DNA of 53,020 nt from Collinsella sp. (GTDB taxonomy: Bacteria; Actinomycetota; Coriobacteriia; Coriobacteriales; Coriobacteriaceae): positions 1-53,020 of the forward strand of contig DXLY01000004.1 of the NCBI GenBank assembly GCA_019414465.1. Reading direction: 5' to 3'. Numbering within the stretch: the stretch's first letter is position 1; every line of letters starts with the position of its first letter. Below the pieces are notes generated by a model that saw only the letters and a list, made by a program, of their open reading frames with translations, ran no database searches and was not told where the DNA came from. Shown here in pieces: positions 42,196 through 50,812 of this stretch. The translations under genes and the position numbers were made by a program.

Positions 42196-43257
42196 ATGGA
42201 GAGGATACTCGGCGTTAATCTCTCTGGCTGGTTTATTCCCGAGCCTTGGGTGACCCCGTCGCTGTATGCAGCGACCGGTGCATCCAACGCGGCCGAGCTG
42301 CAGGAGGCTATGGGCACCGCCGCCTATAACGAGCGCATGCGCCGTCATTACGAAACGTTTGTGAGCGAGGACGATTTTCGCCGCATGGCGCAGATTGGCC
42401 TCAATGCCGTGCGTCTGCCGGTGCCCTGGTATGCCTTCGGCTCGCAGGAGTCCGATGCGTCCTACATCTCGGTTGTCGACTACATCGATCGCGCAATTGA
42501 GTGGGCCGCCAAGTACAACATCCGTGTTCTGCTCGACCTGGCGACAGTGCCAGGTGGTCAGGGCGATTCCAACGATTCGCCCACCACGCCGGAGGCTGTT
42601 GCCGAGTGGCATTCGTCCACCAACGGCCGTCATGTCGCGCTCGACGTGCTCGAGCGCTTGGCCGAGCGTTACGGCGAGGCCGAGAGCCTGCTGGGCATCG
42701 AGCTGCTGGACACGCCGCAGATGAGCGTCCGCAAGAGCCTCTTTACCATGACGGATGGCATTCCGGCTCACTACCTGCGCAACTTCTATCGCGATGCCTA
42801 TGAGCTCGTCCGTTCGTATATGCCAGAGGACAAGATCGTCGTCTTCTCGTCTTCGGGGTATCCCAGCGAGTGGAAGCATTTTATGCGCGGCGCCAAGTAC
42901 AAGAACGTCTATATGGACCTTCACCTGTACCATTACCGCGACGAGCATGCGCTCGACATCACGAGCCCCCGCGGGCTGACGACGGCGATTTCGCGTAACA
43001 AGCGCGAGCTCAAAGAGGCGATTTCGACGGGGTTCCCCGTGCTGGTGGGCGAATGGTCGGGTGCGGCAATCTTTGCCAACTCGTCGGTTACGCCCGAGGG
43101 CCGCAATGCCTACGAGCGCGTGTTTATCGCCAACCAGCTGGCTTCGTTTGCGCCGGCTGCCGGTTGGTTCTTCCAAACGTGGAAGACCGAGAAGCGCATT
43201 GCAGCATGGGACGCCCGCGCGGCGCTCGGTACGCTCGAGCGCGGCATGATTGAATAG
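42196..43257 (+). CDS. GH5-like glycoside hydrolase family protein, acid/base motif altered
   Basis: 353 aa with the GH5 barrel order: GVNLSGWFIPEPW at the N-terminus, GLNAVRLPVPWYAFG, then VLLDLATVPGGQ (family usually has HxxPGSQ). The acid/base position ELLDTPQ at 170-175 stands where ELLNEP is expected, so the general acid Glu is replaced by Thr173. The nucleophile motif VLVGEWSG keeps Glu286. The closest subfamily by motif is the exo-beta-1,3-glucanase type. No signal peptide, so cytoplasmic. It may be catalytically inactive or use another residue. ATG 42196 follows GGGGGCAG. Next gene is 6 bp downstream. Confidence 0.82.
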   Translation: MERILGVNLSGWFIPEPWVTPSLYAATGASNAAELQEAMGTAAYNERMRRHYETFVSEDDFRRMAQIGLNAVRLPVPWYAFGSQESDASYISVVDYIDRAIEWAAKYNIRVLLDLATVPGGQGDSNDSPTTPEAVAEWHSSTNGRHVALDVLERLAERYGEAESLLGIELLDTPQMSVRKSLFTMTDGIPAHYLRNFYRDAYELVRSYMPEDKIVVFSSSGYPSEWKHFMRGAKYKNVYMDLHLYHYRDEHALDITSPRGLTTAISRNKRELKEAISTGFPVLVGEWSGAAIFANSSVTPEGRNAYERVFIANQLASFAPAAGWFFQTWKTEKRIAAWDARAALGTLERGMIE

Positions 43258-43263
43258 GTTGAT

Positions 43264-44142
43264 ATGACGCAAAACAGCGCCCATACGGGCAAACTCTATG
43301 TGGTCGGCACGCCCATCGGCAACCTGGGTGACCTGTCCCCGCGCGTTGGCGAGGCGTTTGCCGCCGCCGATGCCATCTGCTGCGAAGACACGCGTGTGAC
43401 GTCAAAGCTGCTGATGCACTTGGGCATTTCCAAGCCGCTTGTCCGTTGCGACGAGAATGTGATCGCCAGCCGCGCCGCCGGCCTGGTCGACCGTCTGCTG
43501 GCGGGGGAGACCCTCGCCTTTGCCTCGGACGCCGGCATGCCGAGCGTGTCCGATCCCGGCCAGGCGCTGGTCGAGGCGGCGCGTGAGGCCGATTTGCCCG
43601 TCGAAGTTATTCCCGGGCCCTCTGCTTGCGTCACGGCGCTTGTTTCGTCCGGCATTCCCTGCGAGCATTTTTTCTTCGAGGGCTTTTTGGGCCGAAAGCA
43701 CGGCGACCGTGTGCGCCGTTTGCAGCGCCTTGCCGTGGTGCCCGGCGCACTCATCTTCTACGAGTCTCCACATCGCATCGTGGCGACGCTCGAGGCCGTG
43801 GCGGAGGTCTTTCCCCAGCGTGAGGTTGCCGTCTGCCGCGAACTCACCAAGCTGCACGAGGAGGTCTTGCGCGGGCCCGCTGACCAGCTTGCCGAGGAGC
43901 TGCGTGCTCGCGGCGAGGTAAAGGGCGAGATTGCGCTGGTCATCGCGCCGCCGAGCGAGGATGAGGAGGCCGGCATCGCGCCGGTTGGCGCTGCGGTAGC
44001 GGATCCCGACGAGGCCCTGCGCGAGGATATCCGCGCCGCGCTCGAGGAGGGGGAGCCCGCGTCTGCGGTGGCCAAGCGCCTGTCTCAGAAGTATTCGCGC
44101 CGCAAGCGCGATGTCTATGCCATGGTGCTCGATATGCAATAG
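43264..44142 (+). CDS. rsmI: 16S rRNA (cytidine1402-2'-O)-methyltransferase
   Basis: 292 aa. Tetrapyrrole-methylase fold: LYVVGTPIGNLGDLSPR at the N-terminus, CCEDTRVTSKLL, FASDAGMPSVSDPG, VIPGPSACVTALVSSG, FEGFLGRK, and the tail HEEVLRGPADQLAEEL. These are the full RsmI signatures. C-terminal 60 residues form the small RsmI domain with SQKYSRRKRDVYAMVL. ATG 43264 lies 6 bp after the GH5-like gene, so the two are probably cotranscribed; no internal terminator. Confidence 0.96.
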   Translation: MTQNSAHTGKLYVVGTPIGNLGDLSPRVGEAFAAADAICCEDTRVTSKLLMHLGISKPLVRCDENVIASRAAGLVDRLLAGETLAFASDAGMPSVSDPGQALVEAAREADLPVEVIPGPSACVTALVSSGIPCEHFFFEGFLGRKHGDRVRRLQRLAVVPGALIFYESPHRIVATLEAVAEVFPQREVAVCRELTKLHEEVLRGPADQLAEELRARGEVKGEIALVIAPPSEDEEAGIAPVGAAVADPDEALREDIRAALEEGEPASAVAKRLSQKYSRRKRDVYAMVLDMQ

Positions 44143-44211
44143 ATGGAGGATAACCAGCCCTTGCGCTAGAATCATCCTCTGTATGCAACGTTTTTCTGGA
44201 GGACAAACCCC

Positions 44212-45813
44212 ATGGATCAAAGCAAGCCTTCGTTCTTTATCACGACGCCCATCTACTACGTCAACGCCGATCCGCACCTGGGCACGGCTTATTCCACCAT
44301 CATCGCCGACGTTCAGGCTCGCTATCGCCGTTCCGCCGGCTATAACGTCAAGTTCCTGACCGGCATGGACGAGCACGGCGAGAAGGTCGCCGAGGCCGCA
44401 GCCAAGCATGGCATGACGCCGCAGGAGTGGACCGATAGCCAGGCCCCGCACTTCAAGGAGCTTTGGAGCAAGCTCGAGATTTCCAACGACGACTTCATCC
44501 GCACCACCGAGCCGCGCCAGCATCATGCCGTGCAGTATCTGTGGGAGCGCATGAAGGAGTCCGGTTACCTGTATAAGGGCAGCTACGACGGTTGGTATTG
44601 CGTGCCTGACGAGACCTACTTCACTGATACGCAGGTCCAGAAGGGCGACGAGGAGTACGGCAGCGTCGGCCAGCATCTATGCCCCGACTGCCACCGTCCG
44701 CTTGAGCGCGTGCAGGAGGAGTCCTACTTCTTTAAGCTTTCCGCCTTCCAGGACAAGCTTCTCAAGCTCTATGACGAGCACCCCGACTTTGTCGAGCCTG
44801 CGTTCCGCATGAACGAGGTACGTAGCTTTGTCGAGGGCGGCCTTAACGACCTTTCCGTGAGCCGCACGAGCTTTGACTGGGGCATTCAGGTCCCGTTTGA
44901 CGAGGGTCACGTGACCTACGTGTGGTTCGATGCGCTGCTCAACTATATGACGGCCGTCGGCTACGGTGTCGACACCGACGAGGCGCGTGCCGAGCTGGCC
45001 TATCGCTGGCCCGCGCAGTTCCACATCGTGGGTAAGGACATCATCCGCTTCCACTGCGTCATTTGGCCCGCCATGCTCATGGCCATCGGCGAGGCCCTGC
45101 CCGAGCACGTCTTTGCCCACGGCTTCCTGACCGTGCGCAATGCCGAGACCGGCAAGGCCGAGAAGATGTCCAAGAGCCGCGGTAACGCCATCGCTCCGCA
45201 GGACGTTATCGACATGCTGGGCGTTGAGGGCTATCGCTATTACTTTATGACCGACGTGGTCCCCGGCACCGACGGCGCCATCAGCTTCGATCGCATGGAG
45301 CAGGTCTACAACGCCGATCTGGCCAACAGCTGGGGCAACCTCATTTCGCGCTCGCTCAACATGAGCGCAAAGTACTTTGACGGCTGCGCCCCGGCTAAAC
45401 CGGCGTCTGCCGACGCGTTCGATAACCCGCTGGCAAAGATTGCCGACGGTTTGGTCGAGCGCTACATGGCCAAGATGGACATGCTCGATTACGGCGGAGC
45501 CAAGGATGAGGTCATGGAGCTCATCCATGCCGCCAACCACTACATCGAGGACTCCGAGCCCTGGGCGCTTGCCAAGGACGAGGCCAAGGCTGACGAGCTG
45601 GCATTTGTGATTTACAACCTGCTCGAGGCCATCCGCATCGCCGCCCACCTGCTGATGCCGCTCATGCCCCAGACTTCTGTCGAGGCTCTGCGCCGCCTGT
45701 CCTGTGAGGGCGAGGCCGCGAGCGACGACCTCAAGGGCATTTGCGCTTGGGGCCTGCTTGCTGGTGGTCAGCCCGTCGAGAAGGGCGATCCGCTGTTCCC
45801 GCGTCTGGCGTAG
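44212..45813 (+). CDS. metG: Methionine--tRNA ligase
   Basis: 533 aa class I synthetase. HIGH box appears as HLGT in YYVNADPHLGTAYST; KMSKS is intact at 318-322. A CPDC pair near 160 is a partial zinc knuckle, typical of the one-knuckle type. An anticodon-binding helical domain follows; the C-terminal dimerisation/tRNA-binding extension of longer MetGs is absent. ATG 44212 follows TGGAGGAC. A terminator follows. Confidence 0.96.
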   Translation: MDQSKPSFFITTPIYYVNADPHLGTAYSTIIADVQARYRRSAGYNVKFLTGMDEHGEKVAEAAAKHGMTPQEWTDSQAPHFKELWSKLEISNDDFIRTTEPRQHHAVQYLWERMKESGYLYKGSYDGWYCVPDETYFTDTQVQKGDEEYGSVGQHLCPDCHRPLERVQEESYFFKLSAFQDKLLKLYDEHPDFVEPAFRMNEVRSFVEGGLNDLSVSRTSFDWGIQVPFDEGHVTYVWFDALLNYMTAVGYGVDTDEARAELAYRWPAQFHIVGKDIIRFHCVIWPAMLMAIGEALPEHVFAHGFLTVRNAETGKAEKMSKSRGNAIAPQDVIDMLGVEGYRYYFMTDVVPGTDGAISFDRMEQVYNADLANSWGNLISRSLNMSAKYFDGCAPAKPASADAFDNPLAKIADGLVERYMAKMDMLDYGGAKDEVMELIHAANHYIEDSEPWALAKDEAKADELAFVIYNLLEAIRIAAHLLMPLMPQTSVEALRRLSCEGEAASDDLKGICAWGLLAGGQPVEKGDPLFPRLA

Positions 45814-45855
45814 AGACCGCGCGAGCGCCATATCGGCAATTTGCTGTTTAGCTGT

Positions 45856-45890
45856 AAGGGCATGGCCGCCACGGTCCATGCCCTTTTGTT
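45856..45890 (+). terminator. Terminator of metG
   Basis: AAGGGCATGGCCG pairs with CGGTCCATGCCCTT around CCA, followed by TTGTTT. Confidence 0.85.
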
Positions 45891-45923
45891 TCAAGACGCC
45901 GCCATCATGCTAAGGAGGCAACC

Positions 45924-46784
45924 ATGACAACTTCGCCTTTGGCAAGCCCCACGGCAACAAGGGAGCTGCTGGAGGAGTTTGGCCTTGCGACCAAGCATCG
46001 CCTGGGCCAGAACTTTCTAATCGACAATCATGTGATCGAGCGTATCTGCGAGCTTGCCGAGCTTGCAGGTGACGAGCGCGTACTCGAGGTGGGTCCGGGT
46101 TGTGGAACGTTGACACTTGCGTTACTGCAGGAAGCGGCGTGCGTTACGTCCATTGAGGCCGATCCCGAGCTTGAGCCGGTGCTCGATGCCCACGCCGCCG
46201 ACTATGCCAACTTCCGCTTTATCATGGGCGACGCGCTCAAGGTGACGCCGGAGCAGATTGAGCAGGTTGCGGGCGGTGAGCCGACGGTATTTGTCGCGAA
46301 CCTGCCCTATAACGTGGCGGCGACGATCATTCTTCAGTTCTTCCAGACGATGCCCGCGCTTAAGCGCGCTGTCGTCATGGTGCAAAAGGAGGTTGCCGAT
46401 CGCATTGCCGCAGTGCCGGGCAACAAGACCTATGGCGGCTATACGGCAAAGCTCGGCCTGTATGCGCAGGTGACGGGTCGCTTTGAGGTGCCGCCGCGTT
46501 GCTTTATGCCGGCGCCGCACGTGGACTCGACCGTCGTGCGTATCGACCGTGTTGACGGTGTGATGCCCGAAGAACTCGATCGCGAATTTGTGGCCCGCGT
46601 GATTGACGCTGCATTTGCTCAGCGTCGCAAGACCATCCGCAATTCCATGAGCGCCAACGGTTTTGCCAAGGACGTGCTCGATGCCGCCTTTGAGGCTTGC
46701 GGTATCGCACCCACCACGCGCGCCGAGACGCTTGATGTTGCCGACTTTGTCCGTCTGGCCCAGGAGCTCATCCATGATGCCTAA
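45924..46784 (+). CDS. rsmA: 16S rRNA (adenine1518/1519-N6,N6)-dimethyltransferase
   Basis: 286 aa. KHRLGQNFLIDNHVIERI at the N-terminus, SAM motif I VLEVGPGCGTLT, acidic FIMGDAL, catalytic motif IV NLPYNVAATI, and C-terminal FAQRRKTIRNSM. Start ATG 45924 after AAGGAGG. The tatD start lies 11 bp inside its end, a common rsmA-tatD neighbour pair. Confidence 0.96.
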   Translation: MTTSPLASPTATRELLEEFGLATKHRLGQNFLIDNHVIERICELAELAGDERVLEVGPGCGTLTLALLQEAACVTSIEADPELEPVLDAHAADYANFRFIMGDALKVTPEQIEQVAGGEPTVFVANLPYNVAATIILQFFQTMPALKRAVVMVQKEVADRIAAVPGNKTYGGYTAKLGLYAQVTGRFEVPPRCFMPAPHVDSTVVRIDRVDGVMPEELDREFVARVIDAAFAQRRKTIRNSMSANGFAKDVLDAAFEACGIAPTTRAETLDVADFVRLAQELIHDA

Positions 46785-47691
46785 TGCCGAACGCGTGACG
46801 TTTACCAAGAAAAAGAAGACGGTTGCTTGTCCCGTGCCCTTGGCACCGCTTGCTGACACGCATGCGCATCTGCTTTCGTTTTGGGGCAAAGAAGTGCCCG
46901 AGACACTCGTGCGCGCCAAAGCCGCGGGCATCGACCTGTTGGTGACGGTCTTCGATCCCATTGCCGATAAGCGCAGCGTGACGGACTATAGCGACTGGCT
47001 GACGCGCGAGATTCTGCCGATGCAGGATATCCCGCAGATCAAGTATCTTGCCGGCGTGCATCCGTATGGCGCGCCGGACTATACCGACGACGTTCACGCA
47101 CAGGTCGTTGCCGCACTCGATGACCCCTTATGCGCCGGTATTGGCGAAATCGGCCTGGACTACCACATGGACTATGATGACGATATCGCGCCGGCACCTC
47201 ATAACGTGCAGATTGACTGCATGGCGCGCCAGCTCGAGCTTGCCGCGTGCCGTAACGTGCCGGTGGAGTTGCACCTGCGGCACGAGGACTCGGATGGGGA
47301 GCGCACCTCGCATATGGATGCGTACAACGTGCTTCGTGAGGTGGGCGTGCCCCAGGCCGGTTGTGTGCTGCACTGCTTTGGCGAGGACCGCGCCACGATG
47401 GAGCGCTTTGTGAAGCTGGGCTGCTATATCGCCTATGGTGGTGCGGCCACCTTTAAGCGCAACGACGACGTGCGCGAGGCATTTGCGGCGACCCCGCTCG
47501 ACCGCATTTTGTTCGAGACGGATTGCCCGTATATGGCTCCGGAGCCCATCCGCGGTCTTGAATGCGAGCCCGCAATGATCTCCATTACGGCAAACGCGCT
47601 GGTTAACGACCGTGTCGATCGCACTGGTGAGGACGCCGAAACAATCGCGCATGCCGCTTGGGAAAATGCCTGCAAACTTTTTCAAAAATAG
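46774..47691 (+). CDS. TatD family metal-dependent hydrolase
   Basis: 305 aa. Metal motifs: DTHAHL near residue 30, GIGEIGLDYH, LHLRHE (family usually HxRxa), LHCFGED, and ETDCPYMAPEPIRG. TIM-barrel nuclease family. The N-terminal 25 residues (with FTKKKKTVACP) are extra. ATG 46774 follows CAGGAG within rsmA, overlapping by 11 bp; the next ATG is the adjacent codon. Confidence 0.92.
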   Translation: MMPNAERVTFTKKKKTVACPVPLAPLADTHAHLLSFWGKEVPETLVRAKAAGIDLLVTVFDPIADKRSVTDYSDWLTREILPMQDIPQIKYLAGVHPYGAPDYTDDVHAQVVAALDDPLCAGIGEIGLDYHMDYDDDIAPAPHNVQIDCMARQLELAACRNVPVELHLRHEDSDGERTSHMDAYNVLREVGVPQAGCVLHCFGEDRATMERFVKLGCYIAYGGAATFKRNDDVREAFAATPLDRILFETDCPYMAPEPIRGLECEPAMISITANALVNDRVDRTGEDAETIAHAAWENACKLFQK

Positions 47692-47694
47692 TTC

Positions 47695-47723
47695 TTGCGT
47701 TCGCGATGGCGCTCCGTTATTCT
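47695..47723 (+). promoter_or_regulatory. Promoter of tRNA-Leu
   Basis: TTGCGT (47695-47700), 17 bp, TATTCT (47718-47723), 11 bp before the tRNA. Confidence 0.7.
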
Positions 47724-47734
47724 AATTCCTGCAC

Positions 47735-47821
47735 GCGGGCGTGGCGGAATTGGCAGACGCGTACGGTTCAGGTCCGTATGGGGGCAACCCCATGAAGGTT
47801 CAAGTCCTTTCGCCCGCACCA
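47735..47821 (+). tRNA. tRNA-Leu(CAG)
   Basis: 87 nt with a long variable arm (TGGGGGCAACCCCA). Acceptor GCGGGCG pairs with CGCCCGC, anticodon loop TTCAGGT (CAG), T-loop TTCAAGT, CCA encoded. Confidence 0.95.
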
Positions 47822-47831
47822 TTGATTGAAA

Positions 47832-47858
47832 GAGCTCCCAGCAATGGGGGCTTTTTTG
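47832..47858 (+). terminator. Terminator of tRNA-Leu
   Basis: GAGCTCCCAGCAATGGGGGC followed by TTTTTT. An identical copy lies at 48021-48047. Confidence 0.85.
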
Positions 47859-47863
47859 TTATG

Positions 47864-48052
47864 TGCCCATCGCAGGGACTTGAACCTGTGAAGGAGCGAG
47901 CGTCAAGAAAACGCGGAGCGTTTTTAGCGAGCTGGCGAGTCCGCCGGCAGGCGGGCGAAGCCGGTGCGGATCCGCGAAGCGGATACGCGGACGTCCTTTC
48001 GCCCGCACCATTGATTGAAAGAGCTCCCAGCAATGGGGGCTTTTTTGTTATG
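47864..48052 (+). repeat. tRNA-Leu-associated element: antisense T-arm, GC-rich hairpins, second tRNA 3' end and terminator
   Basis: 47864-47992 (129 bp) starts TGCCCATCGCAGGGACTTGA ACC, antisense to a tRNA 3' end whose AGGTTCAAGTCC equals the adjacent tRNA-Leu T-arm. Hairpins follow, AAAACGC-gga-GCGTTTTT and CCGCGAAGCGG. 47993-48052 is an exact 60-bp copy of 47804-47863 (tRNA 3' end plus terminator), 189 bp apart. The middle sequence resembles that after tRNA-Phe. Confidence 0.87.
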
Positions 48053-48109
48053 CACGATCTCCTTGGACGGGTATCCTAATGGCAACGTGTGCCTATCAGA
48101 GGAGAAACC

Positions 48110-49048
48110 ATGCTGTTGTCCGGTATCATCGCTGCCCTTACGAGCCTTCTACTTCCCATCATCATCCTGTTGCTGCTGCTTCCCAACGCCTGCTATGTCG
48201 TTGAACAGCAGCATGCTGTGATCATCGAACGCTTAGGCAAGTTCAACCGCATCGTCAACGCGGGCTTCCACATGAAGGTGCCCGTGATCGACCGCAAGGC
48301 CGCCACGGTGAGTCTGCGCACCATGAAAAACGGTTTTGGTATCGACGTTAAGACTCAGGACAATGTGACCATCGGCCTCGAGGTCTCGGCTCAATATCAC
48401 GTGAGCTATGACATGGGTGCTGGCCCGGCGGATTCGGGCATCTACAAGAGCTACTATATGCTGCAGGAGCCCGTCGACCAGATGCGCGACTTCATCACCG
48501 ACGCCCTGCGCTCTTCGATTCCCGTCTACACACTCGATGAGGTCTTTGCCAAGAAGGATGACATCGCCAAGGATGTCAACGCTACCGTTTCCGAGCAGAT
48601 GGCCGCCTACGGCTTCACCCTCGTGTCGACACTCATCACCAAGATCGCGCTGCCGACCGAGGTCGAGAACTCCATGAACGACATCAACGCCGCCCAGCGC
48701 AAGCGCGCTGCGGCACAGGAGCTCGCCGAGGCAGACCGCATCAAGCGCGTCACCGAGGCGACCGCCGAGGCCGAGGCAATGGAAAAGGCGGGCGAGGGCA
48801 TCGCCAACCAGCGCAAGGCCATCGCGCTGGGCATCAAGGATTCACTCGAGATTATCCAGGAGACGGGCGTCGGTAACGACGAGGCTAACCAGCTGTTCAT
48901 GTTTACGCAGTGGTCCGAGATGATGACGGAGTTTGCTCGCACGGGCAAAAACTCGACGGTCGTGTTGCCGAGCGACTTCTCGCAGTCGGCCTCTATGTTC
49001 GAGCAGATGCTGACCGCCGGCAAAGTCCAAAACGATTCGAAGGAGTAG
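48110..49048 (+). CDS. SPFH/band 7 membrane protein (QmcA-like)
   Basis: 312 aa. N-terminal helix (GIIAALTSLLLPIIILLLLL), then the SPFH domain: VVEQQHAVIIERLGKFNRI, VPVIDRKAATVSLRT, TQDNVTIGLEVSAQYHV. A coiled-coil Ala/Glu region follows (AAQRKRAAAQELAEADRIK, KAGEGIANQRKAIALGIKD), typical of stomatin-like scaffold proteins that organise membrane microdomains. ATG 48110 follows AGAGGAGAAA. The rlmH start is 6 bp after the stop. Confidence 0.92.
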   Translation: MLLSGIIAALTSLLLPIIILLLLLPNACYVVEQQHAVIIERLGKFNRIVNAGFHMKVPVIDRKAATVSLRTMKNGFGIDVKTQDNVTIGLEVSAQYHVSYDMGAGPADSGIYKSYYMLQEPVDQMRDFITDALRSSIPVYTLDEVFAKKDDIAKDVNATVSEQMAAYGFTLVSTLITKIALPTEVENSMNDINAAQRKRAAAQELAEADRIKRVTEATAEAEAMEKAGEGIANQRKAIALGIKDSLEIIQETGVGNDEANQLFMFTQWSEMMTEFARTGKNSTVVLPSDFSQSASMFEQMLTAGKVQNDSKE

Positions 49049-49054
49049 GCCCGC

Positions 49055-49525
49055 GTGAAATACACCGTCGTTTGCGTCGGTAAGCTCAAGGAGCGCTTTT
49101 GGAAGGACGCGTGCGCTGAGTACACCAAGCGCCTAGGTGCCTATGCCAAGGTGGATATCCGCGAGGTGGCCGATATCGACCCGGCTAAGGCGGGCGGCGT
49201 GGATGCCGCGCGCGACAAGGAGGGGGCGGCGATACTTGCAGTCCTGCCGCCTCGAGCGCATGTGATTCTGCTGGCCATTGAGGGCAAAGAGCGCTCGAGC
49301 GAGGAGCTTTCGGCGCGGCTCGATGATCTTATGCTGCGAGGCAATAGCGACATCGCCTTTGTGATTGGCGGATCGGACGGCGTGAACGATGACGTGCGCG
49401 CACGAGCCGATGAGATGCTCAGCTTTGGACGCATTACCTTGCCGCACAACTTGGCGCGCGTGGTGCTGCTGGAACAAATCTATCGCGCCTGCAAGATCAG
49501 CCGAGGTGAGCCGTATCACAAATAG
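49055..49525 (+). CDS. rlmH: 23S rRNA (pseudouridine1915-N3)-methyltransferase
   Basis: 156 aa, the usual SPOUT-family size. Begins KYTVVCVGKLKERFWKDAC, with EYTKRL, LAIEGKERSSEELSARL, FVIGGSDGVNDDVRARAD (knot) and the C-terminal MLSFGRITLPHNLARVVLLEQIYRA and GEPYHK. Start codon is GTG. Close behind the SPFH gene. Confidence 0.96.
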   Translation: MKYTVVCVGKLKERFWKDACAEYTKRLGAYAKVDIREVADIDPAKAGGVDAARDKEGAAILAVLPPRAHVILLAIEGKERSSEELSARLDDLMLRGNSDIAFVIGGSDGVNDDVRARADEMLSFGRITLPHNLARVVLLEQIYRACKISRGEPYHK

Positions 49526-49598
49526 GTCGGCAATACGAAACAATGGCGTGGGACAATACCTTTCGTTTTGAGGAATGTGTCTGAAAGGACTATGCGAT

Positions 49599-50369
49599 AT
49601 GAAGATTGGATTTGTCGGTTTTGGCAATATGGCGAGCGCTATGGCCGATGGCTGGATCGCTGCCGGTGTAGCTGCGAGCGACATGTGCGCCTGCGCGGGT
49701 CGCTACGACGCACTGGTTGAGCGCTGCGAGGCGCGCGGCATGGTCGCCTGCCACGATGCCGCCGAGGTTGTCGCCGCATCCGATATCGTGGTCGCTGCGG
49801 TCAAACCGTACATGATCGAGAAGGTATTCGCCCCGCTCAAGGATGCTCTTGCCAAAAAGGTCGTTCTGTCGGTTGCCTGGACCTGGGACAGTGCCAAGTG
49901 GGAGCAGGTCCTGCCGGGCGTCGCGCATATCTCGACGGTGCCCAACACGCCGGTTTCGGTGGGCGAGGGCGTCATCGCCTGCGAGAAGGCTTCGACGCTT
50001 AACGACGAGCAGCGTGCTGTGGTGCTCGACCTGCTCGGTAAGCTTGGCGCTGTCGTCGAGCTCGACACAAGCCTGCTGTTTGTGGGCGGCACGGTGGGTG
50101 GTTGCGCTCCGGCGTTTGTCGCCATGGCAATCGAGGCCCTGGGCGATGCGGCGGTCAAGCACGGTATCCCGCGTGCGGATGCTTATCGCATTGTGAGCCA
50201 GATGGTGCTGGGTACGGCAAAGCTGCAGCTTGCAACTGGCCAGCATCCTGCGGCGATGAAGGATGCCGTATGCTCGCCCGGTGGTGCCACCATCAAGGGC
50301 GTCGTTGCGCTCGAGGACGCCGGCATGCGCAGCGCCCTGGTCAAGGCAATCGACGCAACCCTCCAGTAA
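49599..50369 (+). CDS. proC: Pyrroline-5-carboxylate reductase
   Basis: 256 aa. Final step of proline synthesis. KIGFVGFGNMASAM is the NAD(P) loop; VAAVKPYMIEKV, PNTPVSVGEGV, and the C-terminal signature CSPGGATIKGVVALEDAGMRSAL (in parts) are all present. ATG 49599 gives the expected MKIGF start after AAAGGA; the frame opens 24 bp earlier. Confidence 0.95.
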   Translation: MKIGFVGFGNMASAMADGWIAAGVAASDMCACAGRYDALVERCEARGMVACHDAAEVVAASDIVVAAVKPYMIEKVFAPLKDALAKKVVLSVAWTWDSAKWEQVLPGVAHISTVPNTPVSVGEGVIACEKASTLNDEQRAVVLDLLGKLGAVVELDTSLLFVGGTVGGCAPAFVAMAIEALGDAAVKHGIPRADAYRIVSQMVLGTAKLQLATGQHPAAMKDAVCSPGGATIKGVVALEDAGMRSALVKAIDATLQ

Positions 50370-50527
50370 AACCGACCAAAAAAGGGACAGGTTTATGTTG
50401 GCAGGTTTTTCCTGCGGTTTTGTCCTTTTAGCGAAAAGTGCCCCGCAACTGGCTCAATTCCAGTTGCGGGGCACTTGCGTTTGCCCAGATAAAACCGACC
50501 AAAATAAACCTGTCCCTTTTTGGCAGG
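50370..50527. repeat. REP-like inverted pair flanking a 17-bp-arm hairpin
   Basis: AAAACCGACCAAAAAAGGGA CAGGTTTA (50369 on) and, on the right, AAAACCGACCAAAATAAACC TGTCCC (50492 on). The flanks AACCGACCAAAA and TTTTGGCAGG are kept while the core AGGGACAGGTTTA is inverted. The right copy matches 1209-1256 in reverse. Between them AAGTGCCCCGCAACTGG (50436-50452) pairs perfectly with CCAGTTGCGGGGCACTT (50460-50476); on the minus strand TTTT follows, so it may terminate the small gene at 50528. Confidence 0.75.
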
Positions 50528-50701
50528 TTAGTCCCAGAAGCTGTCTTCTTCGTCCTCGGACTTGGGGCCGCGGTCGACATACATCTTATGGGTGCGCTTC
50601 TCCATTACAAAGGCAATAATCGCAAACAGCAGGATGCCGCCGGCGAAAAGGATGGCAAAACCGGTGCGGGTGCCAAACAAAAAGGAAAAAACTGCGTCCA
50701 T
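50528..50701 (-). CDS. 57-aa single-pass membrane protein
   Basis: Too short for a usual ORF cutoff. Minus-strand ATG at 50701 follows AGAAGG by six bases. It reads MDAVFSFLFGTRTGFAILFA then GGILLFAIIAFVMEKRT and an acidic tail KSEDEEDSFWD before TAA at 50528-50530. One hydrophobic helix (about 14-33), basic juxtamembrane residues, acidic C-terminus: inside-oriented tail by the positive-inside rule. Function unknown. It lies between proC and serS on the opposite strand, divergent from serS. Confidence 0.8.
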   Translation of the reverse strand: MDAVFSFLFGTRTGFAILFAGGILLFAIIAFVMEKRTHKMYVDRGPKSEDEEDSFWD

Positions 50702-50812
50702 TGGGTGCCTTCTTGCGTAGTTGAGTTGGGTCGTAAACGCTCATAAGTATATACTTGCCCATACATGTACAAGGTTGCAACCTAAATGGAATGTATATCG
50801 CCGGAGGATCTA

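Noticed and set aside
47741..48079. 112-aa ORF over the tRNA-Leu locus
   Set aside because: It translates the tRNA, its terminator and the duplicated 3' end; peptide repeats such as LIERAPSNGGFFVM merely reflect the DNA repeat.
50702..50812. T-box leader for serS
   Set aside because: No GGTGGTACCGCG-like motif and too short a leader; the same holds for metG.
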